Below, piece by piece: positions 30,054 through 39,215 of a stretch of DNA of 64,000 nucleotides. The notes under the pieces are model-generated. The model searched no databases and was not told the DNA's origin. It worked only from the letters and a program-made list of their open reading frames with translations. The translations under genes were made by a program, and so were the position numbers. Positions within the stretch are counted from its first letter, which is position 1. Each line of letters starts with the position of its first letter. Origin of the DNA: a virus; IMG/VR virus record IMGVR_UViG_3300031957_002603, positions 1 to 64,000 of that record. One strand, written 5' to 3'.

Positions 30054-31362
30054 TACCTCTGTGTATCTATCCGATTCGGAATGCCTTACGAGATTTGGAA
30101 ACAATGACATCATTGTTCCCCTCAAGGTTCTGGAAGAAATCGATAAACATAAAAAGCGCCAAGATTCCGTTGGCTTTCATGCAAGACAGATCATAAAAAC
30201 ATTTGATGCATTACGATTGCAAGGAAACCTCAAGAAAGGCGTTCGAATCGAAAAAGGAAAAGGTCTTGTTAAGTTTGTTGGCCTTGATGAAATCAATTTA
30301 AAAGCGCTCCCAAGCGACCTTGACCCAAGAAACTCTGACCATATCATACTCGCAACCGCTCTCACAATCAGAGAACAGAACCCACGCCGCAAGGTCATCC
30401 TTGTATCTCGCGACATCAACCTCCGAGTCATTGCTCAAGGCGTTGAACTTCCAGCCGAGGAATACGAGAACGTAAAAGTTGTTGAGGCCAAAGATAAAAT
30501 ATATGCTGGCTTCGAAGAGATTGTTGTCGATGATGAGATTATTGATCGCTTTTATTCAGATAAGCCAATCTTTCTTGACGAGGAAGACGTATCAATTCTT
30601 TATCCTAATCAATTCTTAATGTTGAAATCCTCAAGTAATCCAAAGAAGACTTGCTTGGCTCGTTTCTGGAACCATGGAACGAGGCTTCAAAAAATTCAAA
30701 ACCACACAGATGATCTCCGCTGGAACATTATCCCAAGAAACAAAGAACAATCATTTGCTTATGATTTACTGTACAATGATGATATTAGTTTTGTCTCTCT
30801 CATTGGTCGCGCTGGGTCTGGAAAGACGCTTCTTGCAATTGCTGCTGGTCTCGAACAAACGGTTGGGAATGGAAAGTCGAGATACAAGAAGATTGTAATC
30901 TCTCGACCTGTGCAACCTCTTGGAAAAGACATTGGGTTCTTGCCCGGAACGCTTGAAGATAAAATGATGCCATGGCTTAAACCAATTGGCGATAACATTG
31001 AACATATTACCTCCGGTGAAGAAGGTAATCTTATGTCTTATTACATGGACCAAGGCAAACTTGAGGTCGAGGCTCTATCGTACATTCGTGGTCGGTCAAT
31101 CTCAAATGCTTACATCATTATTGATGAAGCACAGAATCTCACAGCCCACGAGGTAAAGACAATCCTTACCCGAGTTGGCGAGAACACAAAAATAATTCTT
31201 ACTGGTGATATTGAACAGATTGATAATATTTATACGAACGAGACATCAAATGGCTTAACGTATGCTGTTGAGAAATTCAAACATCATCCAATCGCAGGAC
31301 ATGTGACCTTCAAGAAGGGAGAACGGTCAAAGTTGGCTACCATCGCTTCACAAATCTTATAA
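30028..31362 (+). CDS. phoH: PIN-PhoH fusion (PhoH2-type RNA helicase/RNase)
   Basis: A 444-aa protein. The N-terminal PIN domain has VIDTSVYLSD and later acidic residues (DSDH-type NSDHIILATAL, VSRDINLRVIA), consistent with a Mg-dependent RNase active site. The C-terminal PhoH ATPase has Walker A GRAGSGKT (about 260-267), SRPVQPLGKDIGFLPGTLEDKM, and Walker B AYIIIDEAQN (about 361-370) with ILTGDIEQID. PIN-PhoH (PhoH2) proteins are unwinding RNases; phoH is frequent in marine phages, though usually without PIN. It uses a TATAAATA-containing stop region shared with the next promoter. Confidence 0.92.
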   Translation: MAKKWFVIDTSVYLSDSECLTRFGNNDIIVPLKVLEEIDKHKKRQDSVGFHARQIIKTFDALRLQGNLKKGVRIEKGKGLVKFVGLDEINLKALPSDLDPRNSDHIILATALTIREQNPRRKVILVSRDINLRVIAQGVELPAEEYENVKVVEAKDKIYAGFEEIVVDDEIIDRFYSDKPIFLDEEDVSILYPNQFLMLKSSSNPKKTCLARFWNHGTRLQKIQNHTDDLRWNIIPRNKEQSFAYDLLYNDDISFVSLIGRAGSGKTLLAIAAGLEQTVGNGKSRYKKIVISRPVQPLGKDIGFLPGTLEDKMMPWLKPIGDNIEHITSGEEGNLMSYYMDQGKLEVEALSYIRGRSISNAYIIIDEAQNLTAHEVKTILTRVGENTKIILTGDIEQIDNIYTNETSNGLTYAVEKFKHHPIAGHVTFKKGERSKLATIASQIL

Positions 31363-31397
31363 ATAACGCTTGACAAAAACTTATAATGTGTTATAAT
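31358..31397 (+). promoter_or_regulatory. tandem late-like TATAAATA and sigma70 promoter
   Basis: TATAAATA (31358-31365) equals the T4 late -10 box and covers the stop of the PhoH gene. TTGACA 31370-31375 and TATAAT 31392-31397 (spacer 16, extended TG) form an early promoter directly after. If both work, the HExxH and Cas4-like genes downstream would be read early and late. Confidence 0.75.
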
Positions 31398-31420
31398 ATA
31401 TAAGTAAAAAGGAGACCGTT

Positions 31421-32089
31421 ATGAAATGGATTACGGAAAGTATGAAGCGGTCTCGCAAATTAAAGGATCACTATTCTATGCGAGGCACTCAAATATACAT
31501 AAACAAACAACCACCTGAACATGTCGACGTCGAGTACGTCTTTGATTACATTACAGCACGAGTTCCCAAGCGTTTGCTTGACTCTGTTGATGTGATCTAT
31601 GTTGGTGAGTTTCCTGAGTTCGAAGAAAGAGATATTAATGCTTTCTACGACAGTGGAGCCATCTTTGTCACCAACGAACAAGATGATGAGCAAGATATGA
31701 TTGATGATATCGTTCATGAAATCGCTCATGCTGTCGAGGAAAGATATAATGATTTTATTTATTCTGACTCCTCAATCGAACGAGAGTTCATGGCAAAGCG
31801 CCAAACATTATACAATCTTTTGGATTCATATGATCTTTATCCTCCAAAAGCATTTCTTGTAAACCCAGAATATGATCAACAAATTGATGATTATCTTTAT
31901 CGTGAAGTTGGTTATGATGTAATCAATGATCTTGTGAATGGACTATTCATATCCGCATATGCCGCCACATCATTGAGCGAGTATTATGCAAGATCGTTTG
32001 AGGAATGGGTCTTTGGTCATCGTGCTGAGGTCAAGAAGTTAAGCCCAGCGCTTTACAATGTTTTTGAAGAATTGTTCGAGGAGGAGTAA
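31421..32089 (+). CDS. HExxH putative metallopeptidase (222 aa)
   Basis: AAGGAG lies 6-11 nt upstream. The protein has VHEIAHAVEERYNDF (zinc HExxH, about residues 103-117) in an alpha/beta context, with FYDSGAIFVTNEQ before it as in neutral zinc peptidases. A later SEYYARSFEEW (about residues 188-198) has Glu residues that could be the third ligand. No signal peptide, so it acts in the cytoplasm or in virions. Substrate is unknown. It overlaps the next gene by 1 nt. Confidence 0.7.
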   Translation: MKWITESMKRSRKLKDHYSMRGTQIYINKQPPEHVDVEYVFDYITARVPKRLLDSVDVIYVGEFPEFEERDINAFYDSGAIFVTNEQDDEQDMIDDIVHEIAHAVEERYNDFIYSDSSIEREFMAKRQTLYNLLDSYDLYPPKAFLVNPEYDQQIDDYLYREVGYDVINDLVNGLFISAYAATSLSEYYARSFEEWVFGHRAEVKKLSPALYNVFEELFEEE

Positions 32090-32865
32090 TGAAACATGTA
32101 TCTTATTCAGAAATTAAAATTTGGAACGAGTGTCCATACAAGCACAAACTTATTTACATCGATGGCATCGCTGGCTTCGAGGGTAATGAGTATACATGCT
32201 TCGGAACTGCTCTTCATTCTGTATGTGAGTTTGGAGTAGCCGGAGTTCTCGACAAAGAAGACTTTGGAGAGCATTTCAATGTTATCTTCGAAAATGAACT
32301 TGAAGCCCTTCCTGCAAAGGTTGAGCGACGAGAGAAACTAATTGAAGCCATGCGTGGCCAAGCAGAGCCCATATATACCAAAGTTTTGGGCGAACTGAAG
32401 CGCATGTTCCCTGAGTATGAGGTCCATCAAGCAGAGGAAAAACTCTTTGAACCTATCACAGAATTTACAGCAGATACATGCGAATTCAAAGGGTTTATTG
32501 ACCTCGTTATCAAGACCCCAGACGGCAAGTATCATATCATTGACTGGAAGACTTGCTCTTGGGGCTGGGATCAACAAAAGAAGTCTGATCGTATGACGAC
32601 TTATCAATTGACTCTTTATAAGAAGTTCTGGTGCCAGAAACACAATGTCGATCCTTCAATGGTTGAGACTTACTTTGGTCTTCTCAAGCGTACCGCAAAG
32701 GACAAGAACGTTGAGATCTTCCGTGTGACCTCTGGTCCTCGCAAAACCCAAAATGCAACCGACTTTCTCATCAAAGCAGTAACGGCAATTCACCGAGGAA
32801 TCAAAATTAAAAATCGCATGTCTTGTCGTTATTGCGAATTCAACAAAACAGAAAATTGTCATTAA
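32089..32865 (+). CDS. Cas4/RecB-like PD-(D/E)XK nuclease
   Basis: A 258-aa protein with the full Cas4-like plan: SYSEIKIWNECPYKHKL (first Cys), GTALHS with the catalytic His, GFIDLVI and IIDWKTC (D...DxK active site), Gln motif YQLTLY, and a C-terminal CRYCEF...CH cluster completing four Cys for a 4Fe-4S site. Such nucleases process DNA ends in replication and recombination. No Cas genes are nearby, so a CRISPR role is unlikely. Confidence 0.85.
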   Translation: MKHVSYSEIKIWNECPYKHKLIYIDGIAGFEGNEYTCFGTALHSVCEFGVAGVLDKEDFGEHFNVIFENELEALPAKVERREKLIEAMRGQAEPIYTKVLGELKRMFPEYEVHQAEEKLFEPITEFTADTCEFKGFIDLVIKTPDGKYHIIDWKTCSWGWDQQKKSDRMTTYQLTLYKKFWCQKHNVDPSMVETYFGLLKRTAKDKNVEIFRVTSGPRKTQNATDFLIKAVTAIHRGIKIKNRMSCRYCEFNKTENCH

Positions 32866-32888
32866 TTTAAAAAAAATAAAAAAAATAC

Positions 32889-32917
32889 TTGACAAGTATA
32901 CTTAACCGTGTTATAAT
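32889..32917 (+). promoter_or_regulatory. sigma70 promoter (TTGACA-17-TG-T-TATAAT)
   Basis: TTGACA 32889-32894 and TATAAT 32912-32917, spacer 17, extended -10 TG. It has the best match to consensus in the window and opens the glycan cluster. Confidence 0.92.
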
Positions 32918-32936
32918 ATAAGTAAAAAGGATAAGT

Positions 32937-34202
32937 ATGTCTAAAAAAATTAAAGTTTTGACTATTTCCGATCACCCTTTATCTCCATCGGGGGTCGGTA
33001 CGCAAACCAAATATGTTTGTAAGGCTCTTCTTGAGAGCGGCAAATTCGAAATAATTTCTCTTGGTGGTGCAATTAAGCACCAAGATTATAGGACAATGAA
33101 AGTTGACCCTTATGGCGACGAATGGCGGATCATTCCTGTTGACGGTTATGGAACACAGGAAATGATCCGTTCTATTTTGAGAACAGAAAAACCTGATATT
33201 CTTTGGTTTATGACCGATCCCCGCTTTTATGCGTGGCTATGGGATATGGAAAATGAAATTAGACCACTTATTCCAATGGTGTATTATCATGTTTGGGACA
33301 ATTTCCCTGCTCCTCACTTTAATAGAAAGTTTTATCTGTCAAATGATAGAATTTGTGCAATTTCTAAATTGACAAGAGATATTGTTGCTGAGGTCGCACC
33401 TGAAGTTCAACTAGATTATGTCCCTCATGCTGTTGATTCAGATATATTCCGACCCCTTACAGATGAACAGATAATGAATATCAAAAAAGATTCATTAGAT
33501 AAAGCAGATTTAAATAAAGTTATTTTCTTTTGGAATAACAGAAATGCAAGAAGAAAACAATCAGGTTCACTAATTTTCTGGTTTAAAAAGTTTCTTGATA
33601 AAGTGGGGCACGATAAAGCACAACTAATCATGCATACAAATCCAAAAGATCCTCACGGACAAGATTTGGTTCATATTGTAGGACATCTTGGCCTTGATAC
33701 ACAAAATCAAGTTTTATTTTCTACTAACAAAGTAGATCAGGTTAACCTCGCAGCATTGTATAATATGGTTGATTGCACGATCAACATTTCCGATGCTGAA
33801 GGTTTTGGTCTTGCGACCCTTGAATCGATGTCGTGCGGAACTCCAGTCATAGCGAATATGACCGGAGGCTTACAAGAACAAGTTGTATTGGGCAGTGATG
33901 CAACAGGGATTCCTTTGATCCCGGAGTCAAAGGCGGTGATTGGGTCGCAAGACGTTCCCTATATTTATGAGGATCGATTAAGTGAAGCACAGGTTGTTTC
34001 CGCTCTTGAAAAGATGTATCATATGGGTGCTGAAGAAAGAACCAGATTGGGACAAAATGGTCGGAAACATGTTATGAAAAATTATAACTTTGAGACATTC
34101 AATAAACAATGGGTTGATATCATGACCGAGGTTTATGAACAACATGGGTCTTGGGATGAAAGAACCAATTATCAAGGTATTCGCTTCTTGGAGGTAGCGT
34201 GA
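32937..34202 (+). CDS. GT4-family glycosyltransferase
   Basis: A 421-aa GT-B glycosyltransferase. The N-terminal domain starts SDHPLSPSGVGTQTKY (glycine loop). The C-terminal donor domain has ISDAEGFGLATLESMSCGTPVIA, the GT4 E(x7)E signature (Glu in DAEGFG and LES). It transfers a sugar from a nucleotide donor to a glycan acceptor. It is first in the cluster and overlaps the second GT4 gene by 4 nt. Confidence 0.88.
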   Translation: MSKKIKVLTISDHPLSPSGVGTQTKYVCKALLESGKFEIISLGGAIKHQDYRTMKVDPYGDEWRIIPVDGYGTQEMIRSILRTEKPDILWFMTDPRFYAWLWDMENEIRPLIPMVYYHVWDNFPAPHFNRKFYLSNDRICAISKLTRDIVAEVAPEVQLDYVPHAVDSDIFRPLTDEQIMNIKKDSLDKADLNKVIFFWNNRNARRKQSGSLIFWFKKFLDKVGHDKAQLIMHTNPKDPHGQDLVHIVGHLGLDTQNQVLFSTNKVDQVNLAALYNMVDCTINISDAEGFGLATLESMSCGTPVIANMTGGLQEQVVLGSDATGIPLIPESKAVIGSQDVPYIYEDRLSEAQVVSALEKMYHMGAEERTRLGQNGRKHVMKNYNFETFNKQWVDIMTEVYEQHGSWDERTNYQGIRFLEVA

Positions 34203-35446
34203 AAAAGAAAATCTTTGTAAGAGCCCCTATGCTCTCTCAATCAGGATACGGCGAACAATCAAGATTCGCCCTTCGTGCTCTCAAGAGCCGAGAAGATTTA
34301 TTTGATATATATTTACAACCTATTCCATGGGGAAAAACTGGCTGGATTTGGGAAACATCTGATTTTAGAGATTGGATGGATGAAAAGATTGCTAAAACGC
34401 AAGCCCTTATTCAAGCGAAGCAATTCCAGCCAGACATGTCATTGCAAATTACAATTCCAAATGAATTCAAAAAAATTTGTAACGTTAATATTGGATATAC
34501 TGCTGGAATTGAAACAGATAGAGTTGATCCTGCGTGGCTGCAAAAAGGCAATGAAGAAGTAAACAAGATTCTTGTTGTATCACAACATGCAAAAGATACT
34601 TATGTAAATACTTCTGCTCAAGCGAAAAATAACCAAACCGGAGAGGTTATTGATTATAAATTACAGACTCCTGTTGAGGTTGTATGGGAAAGCACTCCGA
34701 GAGCAGAAGCAGAGGCTATCGAGGGCTTTGATCTTCCTTATGATTTCAATTTCTTAATGGTCTCACAGATCTCTCCTCGCAAGAACTTTGCTAATGCCCT
34801 CAAGTGGTGGGTAGAAGAATTTATTGATCAAGAGGTCGGACTTCTTATTAAGTCAAACATTAAGTGTAATTCTGAAATGGATTTTGAAGTATTTCACAAA
34901 AGTGTTAAAAATATACTCTCCACATATCCAGAGCGTAAATGTAAAGTTCACCTTCTTCATGGAGATCTTACAGCAGGACAAATGACTGGCTTATATACTC
35001 ATCCAAAAATTAAAGCAATTGTTAACATTGCACATGGCGAAGGATTTGGTCTACCACTCTTTGAAGCAGCAAGAGAAGGTCTGCCTGTTGTTAGTATTGG
35101 CTGGTCTGGACAACTAGATTTTCTTACCCATGAAGATGAAGATTATTATCAAAAAGTTGATTTTAATTTGCAACAAGTTCAACCAGAAGTTGTTTGGAAT
35201 GGAGTTATTAGACAAGATTCGCAATGGGCCTATGCTGATCAAGGGTCATACAAGATGACTCTTCGCAAGACCCACAAGACTTGGCATAAAGCAAAAGAAA
35301 CAGCGGAGAAACTGAAAAGAATTAATGAAGAACGTTTTGCTGATTCTAATCTTTATAAACTATTTGTTGATTCAGTTCTAGGTTTTGATAGTGGGCTTAT
35401 TCCTATTGCAGAAGAACAAGAACCTGAAGTAATGGAGTTTGATTAG
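34199..35446 (+). CDS. GT4-family glycosyltransferase
   Basis: GTG start with GAGG 5 nt upstream. A 415-aa GT-B enzyme: N-terminus RAPMLSQSGYGEQSRFALRAL, C-terminal IAHGEGFGLPLFEAAREGLPVVS, which keeps the E(x7)E spacing with GEGFG and FEA. It is distinct in sequence from its neighbour. The gene overlaps both neighbours by a few bases, so translation is coupled. Confidence 0.85.
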   Translation: MKKKIFVRAPMLSQSGYGEQSRFALRALKSREDLFDIYLQPIPWGKTGWIWETSDFRDWMDEKIAKTQALIQAKQFQPDMSLQITIPNEFKKICNVNIGYTAGIETDRVDPAWLQKGNEEVNKILVVSQHAKDTYVNTSAQAKNNQTGEVIDYKLQTPVEVVWESTPRAEAEAIEGFDLPYDFNFLMVSQISPRKNFANALKWWVEEFIDQEVGLLIKSNIKCNSEMDFEVFHKSVKNILSTYPERKCKVHLLHGDLTAGQMTGLYTHPKIKAIVNIAHGEGFGLPLFEAAREGLPVVSIGWSGQLDFLTHEDEDYYQKVDFNLQQVQPEVVWNGVIRQDSQWAYADQGSYKMTLRKTHKTWHKAKETAEKLKRINEERFADSNLYKLFVDSVLGFDSGLIPIAEEQEPEVMEFD

Positions 35447-37062
35447 TGGATAAAATATTATTTGTTTCTGATTTCTTTTCGAATGAAGTTAATGGAGGAG
35501 CGGAGATCTATGACTCTGTCTTAATAGAAGAACTAAAGAAAAGAAATATTAAAGTTGCAAAGTTTAAAAGTCAAGAATTTAATGAGAAGCACATCAACCT
35601 GTACGGTAAGATGGGCTTCATTTTTCTTATATCAAACTTTGTTGGGCTTCAATCAAGAGTCAAGAAGTTCTTGCAATTACCACAGTACAGATATTATATC
35701 CTTGAACACGATCACAAGTATCTTAAGAATAGAAATCCTGCTCTGTTTACGAACTTTACTGCACCGCAGCCCGAGATTGCAAATAAAGAATTTTATGCAT
35801 CTGCAAACGCTGTCTTTTGTCAGTCAGTGAAACACGCCGAGGTCTTGAAAACAAATCTAAAAATAGATAACGTTATCAACCTCGGTTGTTCTTTATGGTC
35901 TCGAGAACAACTTGATTTAATCAAATCTAAAATCACAGAGAAAAATAACAAAGCATTCATATCTGGTGATCCTAATCCTATTAAAGGACTTAATGAGGCG
36001 GTCTCATACTGCAAGAAGAAAGGGGTCGACTACGATGTAATTAATAAATGTGATTATGATACATTTATAACAACTCTCGCACAATACGAAAAGTTTGTAT
36101 TCTTTCCAAAAACATTGGAAAGTTTTTGTCGTGTTATTCTCGAAGCAAGAATGCTTGGTTGCAAATTGTTGACCAACAATCTGAACGGTTGTACATACGA
36201 ACCTTGGTTCAAAGAATATAAGGGCGAAAACCTTATAGAATTTGTTGATAATCAAAGAGATTTGGTTGTCTCGAAGATTATTGATACTATGAGCCATGTC
36301 GAAGAAGTAGAACAAAAAGAAGGCGATATTACGGTAATTTTGAACTGTTATAGACGCCCTTATAATCTTGAGATGCAAATCGAGGCTTTACGAAATCAAT
36401 CTGTAAAACCTGCGCAAATATGGCTGTGGATTAATCATCACGAGGATAATAAAGATTTTGATCCATCTGGTCTTGATGTTGATAGAGTATTTAAGAACGA
36501 CTTTAACTGGAAGTTCTACGGCAGATTTGCTGCTGCGCTTCTGGCTGACACTGAATATGTTGCAATCTATGATGATGATACCATACCCGGATCAAAGTGG
36601 CACGAAAATTGCCTGAATACAATGAAGACTCATGAAGGCATTCTTGGCTCTGCTGGTATCCTTCTAAACGGATCTAGATATGTTCAACATGATCGTTGCG
36701 GATGGCCCACTCAAAACAGAGAAACAACTGAGGTTGACCTTGTTGGTCATGCTTGGTTTTTCAGAAGAGAGTGGTTAAGATACTTGTGGCAAGAGAAACC
36801 AACAACTTGGGACAACGGAGAGGACATACAATTTGCTTTCATGGCAAAGATTCATGGTGGCATACCAACATATTGTCCTCCGCATCCACCTGAAGATAGA
36901 GAACTGCATGGATCTATTCTGGGCAATGAACTTGGAATTGACTCAAAGGCTACTTCAACAAATAGTGCTGTGTCTCATCATCAGTTTTTTAGCGAGCGCG
37001 ATCTATGCGTTCAGACTGGTCTCCAAAAAGGCTGGAATACTGTTCGAGGAGTTAAACTGTGA
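35446..37062 (+). CDS. GT-B / GT-A double glycosyltransferase (538 aa)
   Basis: GTG start sharing bases with the previous stop. The N-terminal half (about 1-280) is GT4-like: FNEVNGGAEIYDSVLIEEL-type start (SNEVNGGAE) and FPKTLESFCRVILEARMLGCKLL donor region. The C-terminal half from about residue 300 is GT2-like: ITVILNCYRRP, then the DxD-type YDDDTIPG and a VGHAWFFRREW acceptor-side motif. A single polypeptide with two different glycosyltransferase folds would make a disaccharide step. Confidence 0.82.
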   Translation: MDKILFVSDFFSNEVNGGAEIYDSVLIEELKKRNIKVAKFKSQEFNEKHINLYGKMGFIFLISNFVGLQSRVKKFLQLPQYRYYILEHDHKYLKNRNPALFTNFTAPQPEIANKEFYASANAVFCQSVKHAEVLKTNLKIDNVINLGCSLWSREQLDLIKSKITEKNNKAFISGDPNPIKGLNEAVSYCKKKGVDYDVINKCDYDTFITTLAQYEKFVFFPKTLESFCRVILEARMLGCKLLTNNLNGCTYEPWFKEYKGENLIEFVDNQRDLVVSKIIDTMSHVEEVEQKEGDITVILNCYRRPYNLEMQIEALRNQSVKPAQIWLWINHHEDNKDFDPSGLDVDRVFKNDFNWKFYGRFAAALLADTEYVAIYDDDTIPGSKWHENCLNTMKTHEGILGSAGILLNGSRYVQHDRCGWPTQNRETTEVDLVGHAWFFRREWLRYLWQEKPTTWDNGEDIQFAFMAKIHGGIPTYCPPHPPEDRELHGSILGNELGIDSKATSTNSAVSHHQFFSERDLCVQTGLQKGWNTVRGVKL

Positions 37063-38051
37063 TTCTAATATGTTTTGGTACAAGGCCTGAGTGGATTAAA
37101 ATTAAGCCTGTTGTTGACGCTATTAGGGGTGAGATCCCATATAAACTGCTCTTTACGGGACAACATCTAGATATTCTAGATAAAGTAAATGAGCCTGTAA
37201 CAACATTGCAAATTTTTGACGGCCCAAACCGCTTAGATTCTATTATTCAAAGTATGATGAATAGAGAAAATGTTTTTGATGGCATTACATCTGTATTGGT
37301 ACAGGGCGACACAACATCTGTTTTTGCTATGGCCCTCGCAGCGTTTCACAGAGGAATCAAGATTATCCATCTTGAAGCCGGCTTGAGAACATACAACAAG
37401 AATCATCCTTACCCGGAAGAATTCAATCGACGATCTGTTTCTTGTATGGCTGATATTCATTTTTGCCCAACACAGAAAGCCGTCGATGCTCTACACGCCG
37501 AGAACATAAAAGAAAATGTTTTTCTTGTCGGAAATACTGTTTTAGACAATCTATCGGGAATTGATACACAGTATGGTGATGAAGTTATCATTACATTGCA
37601 TAGAAGAGAGAATCATCACATTATGGATGAATGGTTTAAGGTATTAAATCTTCTTGCCAAGAATTATCCCGAATATAAATTTACAATCCCTCTACATCCT
37701 AATCCAGCAGTTCAAAAACATAGACATCTATTGACTCACGTAAATGTTGTGGATCCAATTCCATATGATGATTTTATTTTGAGACTGGCAAATGCAAAGT
37801 TGGTTATTACAGACTCCGGTGGTATTCAGGAAGAAACTTCATTTTTTGGTAAGAAGTGCATTGTTTGTCGAGAACACACCGAAAGGTCAGAAGGCCTCAA
37901 TACATTTTCATTCTTAACATCGCCTGATAAGATTGAAGTTCTGTTTCATGAAATACAAAAATATCCCATTCCTTACGGTGATTGTCCTTATGGCGATGGC
38001 ATGGCATCATACAAGATTCTTGATATTCTAAAAGGTTTTTATAATGTTTAA
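37059..38051 (+). CDS. WecB-like UDP-GlcNAc 2-epimerase
   Basis: A 330-aa protein with GTG start. Family motifs are clear: FGTRPEWIKIKPV, LFTGQH, VQGDTTSVFA, HLEAGLRTYNKNHPYPEEFNRR, TLHRREN, PLHPNP, TDSGGIQEE. Family length is about 370, so it is slightly short at the C-terminus. It would convert UDP-GlcNAc to UDP-ManNAc, or a similar sugar, for the surface glycan. Confidence 0.9.
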   Translation: MILICFGTRPEWIKIKPVVDAIRGEIPYKLLFTGQHLDILDKVNEPVTTLQIFDGPNRLDSIIQSMMNRENVFDGITSVLVQGDTTSVFAMALAAFHRGIKIIHLEAGLRTYNKNHPYPEEFNRRSVSCMADIHFCPTQKAVDALHAENIKENVFLVGNTVLDNLSGIDTQYGDEVIITLHRRENHHIMDEWFKVLNLLAKNYPEYKFTIPLHPNPAVQKHRHLLTHVNVVDPIPYDDFILRLANAKLVITDSGGIQEETSFFGKKCIVCREHTERSEGLNTFSFLTSPDKIEVLFHEIQKYPIPYGDCPYGDGMASYKILDILKGFYNV

Positions 38052-38841
38052 AGATTTTCACAAAGATTTTAATGAACTGTTGAGGATGCTAAAAGAGGGC
38101 GAAAACTTTGCTTTTACGCGATTCTCTGACGGAGAGTTATTTATTTTGCAAAATAAAACATTAGTTTTAGCAGACAATCATTATATTACTGGAGATATCA
38201 AAGGTAGAAATATCTATACTAAAGAAGAGCATAAGCATTTTTACCCCGAGCAGCATGCATTTTATAGGGAAAAATTAATTGAAACATACCTTCACAATCA
38301 AGACAATTATTTTAAAGGCATTTGTACATCGACAGACGGTCATGTTGGAAAAGAAAATTTTGATTGGATGATTGATTTTCATGGCGGGGATCATAATAAT
38401 CTTACATTTGCAAACTTGCTTATCAATGCAAATTATAAACACTTTATAGAAAAGATTGTACCTCTTTTGCAAGACCGCCGAGTGTTATATATTGTCAACG
38501 AAAACGCAATCGTTGAAAACTTGCCGTTTACTGTTGAAAAGTCGTTCATAATCGGATCAAATTGTATGATAAATGACTATAATACATCTGAGGTCGTTAA
38601 AGAATATATTGCTAAAAACTCTATTAATAATGCAATTGTTTTGTGCTCTGCTGCATCGCTTTCGAATTATGTAATTTATGAGGCCTTCAAGGACAATAAT
38701 AATAATACTTTTCTTGATATTGGATCTTGCCTAAATCCTTTGCTTGGCTTGGAAGGTTGGAAACATACAAGAGGTTATTTAACATCATATTGGATGAACT
38801 CTAGAAATCCTTTCGGGAATCAGGTGGATATATGGTCTTAA
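38044..38841 (+). CDS. GT-D-like glycosyltransferase candidate (265 aa)
   Basis: A 265-aa protein. RFSDGELFIL at about residues 26-35 fits the (R)xGDGE-type DxE motif of the GT-D glycosyltransferase fold (DUF1792-like) near the N-terminus. The later VLCSAASLSNYVIYEAF and LDIGSCLNPLLG resemble the family's C-terminal pattern with a glycine-rich end. Assignment is by motif only. It lies between an epimerase and an acetyltransferase. Confidence 0.6.
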   Translation: MFKDFHKDFNELLRMLKEGENFAFTRFSDGELFILQNKTLVLADNHYITGDIKGRNIYTKEEHKHFYPEQHAFYREKLIETYLHNQDNYFKGICTSTDGHVGKENFDWMIDFHGGDHNNLTFANLLINANYKHFIEKIVPLLQDRRVLYIVNENAIVENLPFTVEKSFIIGSNCMINDYNTSEVVKEYIAKNSINNAIVLCSAASLSNYVIYEAFKDNNNNTFLDIGSCLNPLLGLEGWKHTRGYLTSYWMNSRNPFGNQVDIWS

Positions 38842-39215
38842 TTAAAAACAGCAAACAATACTGGGAGTTCATAAGAGAACTTAGAAACATGGATGGTGTC
38901 CGGGAAGGATTCGTTCAACAAGAATATATTGAAAAAGAATTTCACCAAGCATATATGCAAGCGTGGGGTGATTGTTTTTTTATCTGTCTATACAAAGACG
39001 AGCCTGCTGGCTATGTTGGAATTATAAATAAAGATATTCGAGTTGCCACTCACCCTAACTTTCAAGGCAAAGGGATTGCTACTTTCATGATTAATACGAT
39101 TATGGATTATTATCCAGATTCTGAAGCCAAAGTTAAAATTGAAAATGAAGCGTCTCTTAAATTATTTGAGAAGTGTGGCTTTAAGAAAAAATATTATATT
39201 TTGGAGAAGGAATAG
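38832..39215 (+). CDS. GNAT acetyltransferase
   Basis: A 127-aa single GNAT domain: EPAGYVGIINKDIRVATHPNFQGKGIATFMIN contains the acetyl-CoA pyrophosphate loop (xQGKGIA) and a C-terminal EASLKLFEKCGFKKKYY strand. It probably acetylates an amino sugar, as GNAT enzymes in O-antigen clusters do. It overlaps both neighbours. Confidence 0.85.
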   Translation: MVLIKNSKQYWEFIRELRNMDGVREGFVQQEYIEKEFHQAYMQAWGDCFFICLYKDEPAGYVGIINKDIRVATHPNFQGKGIATFMINTIMDYYPDSEAKVKIENEASLKLFEKCGFKKKYYILEKE

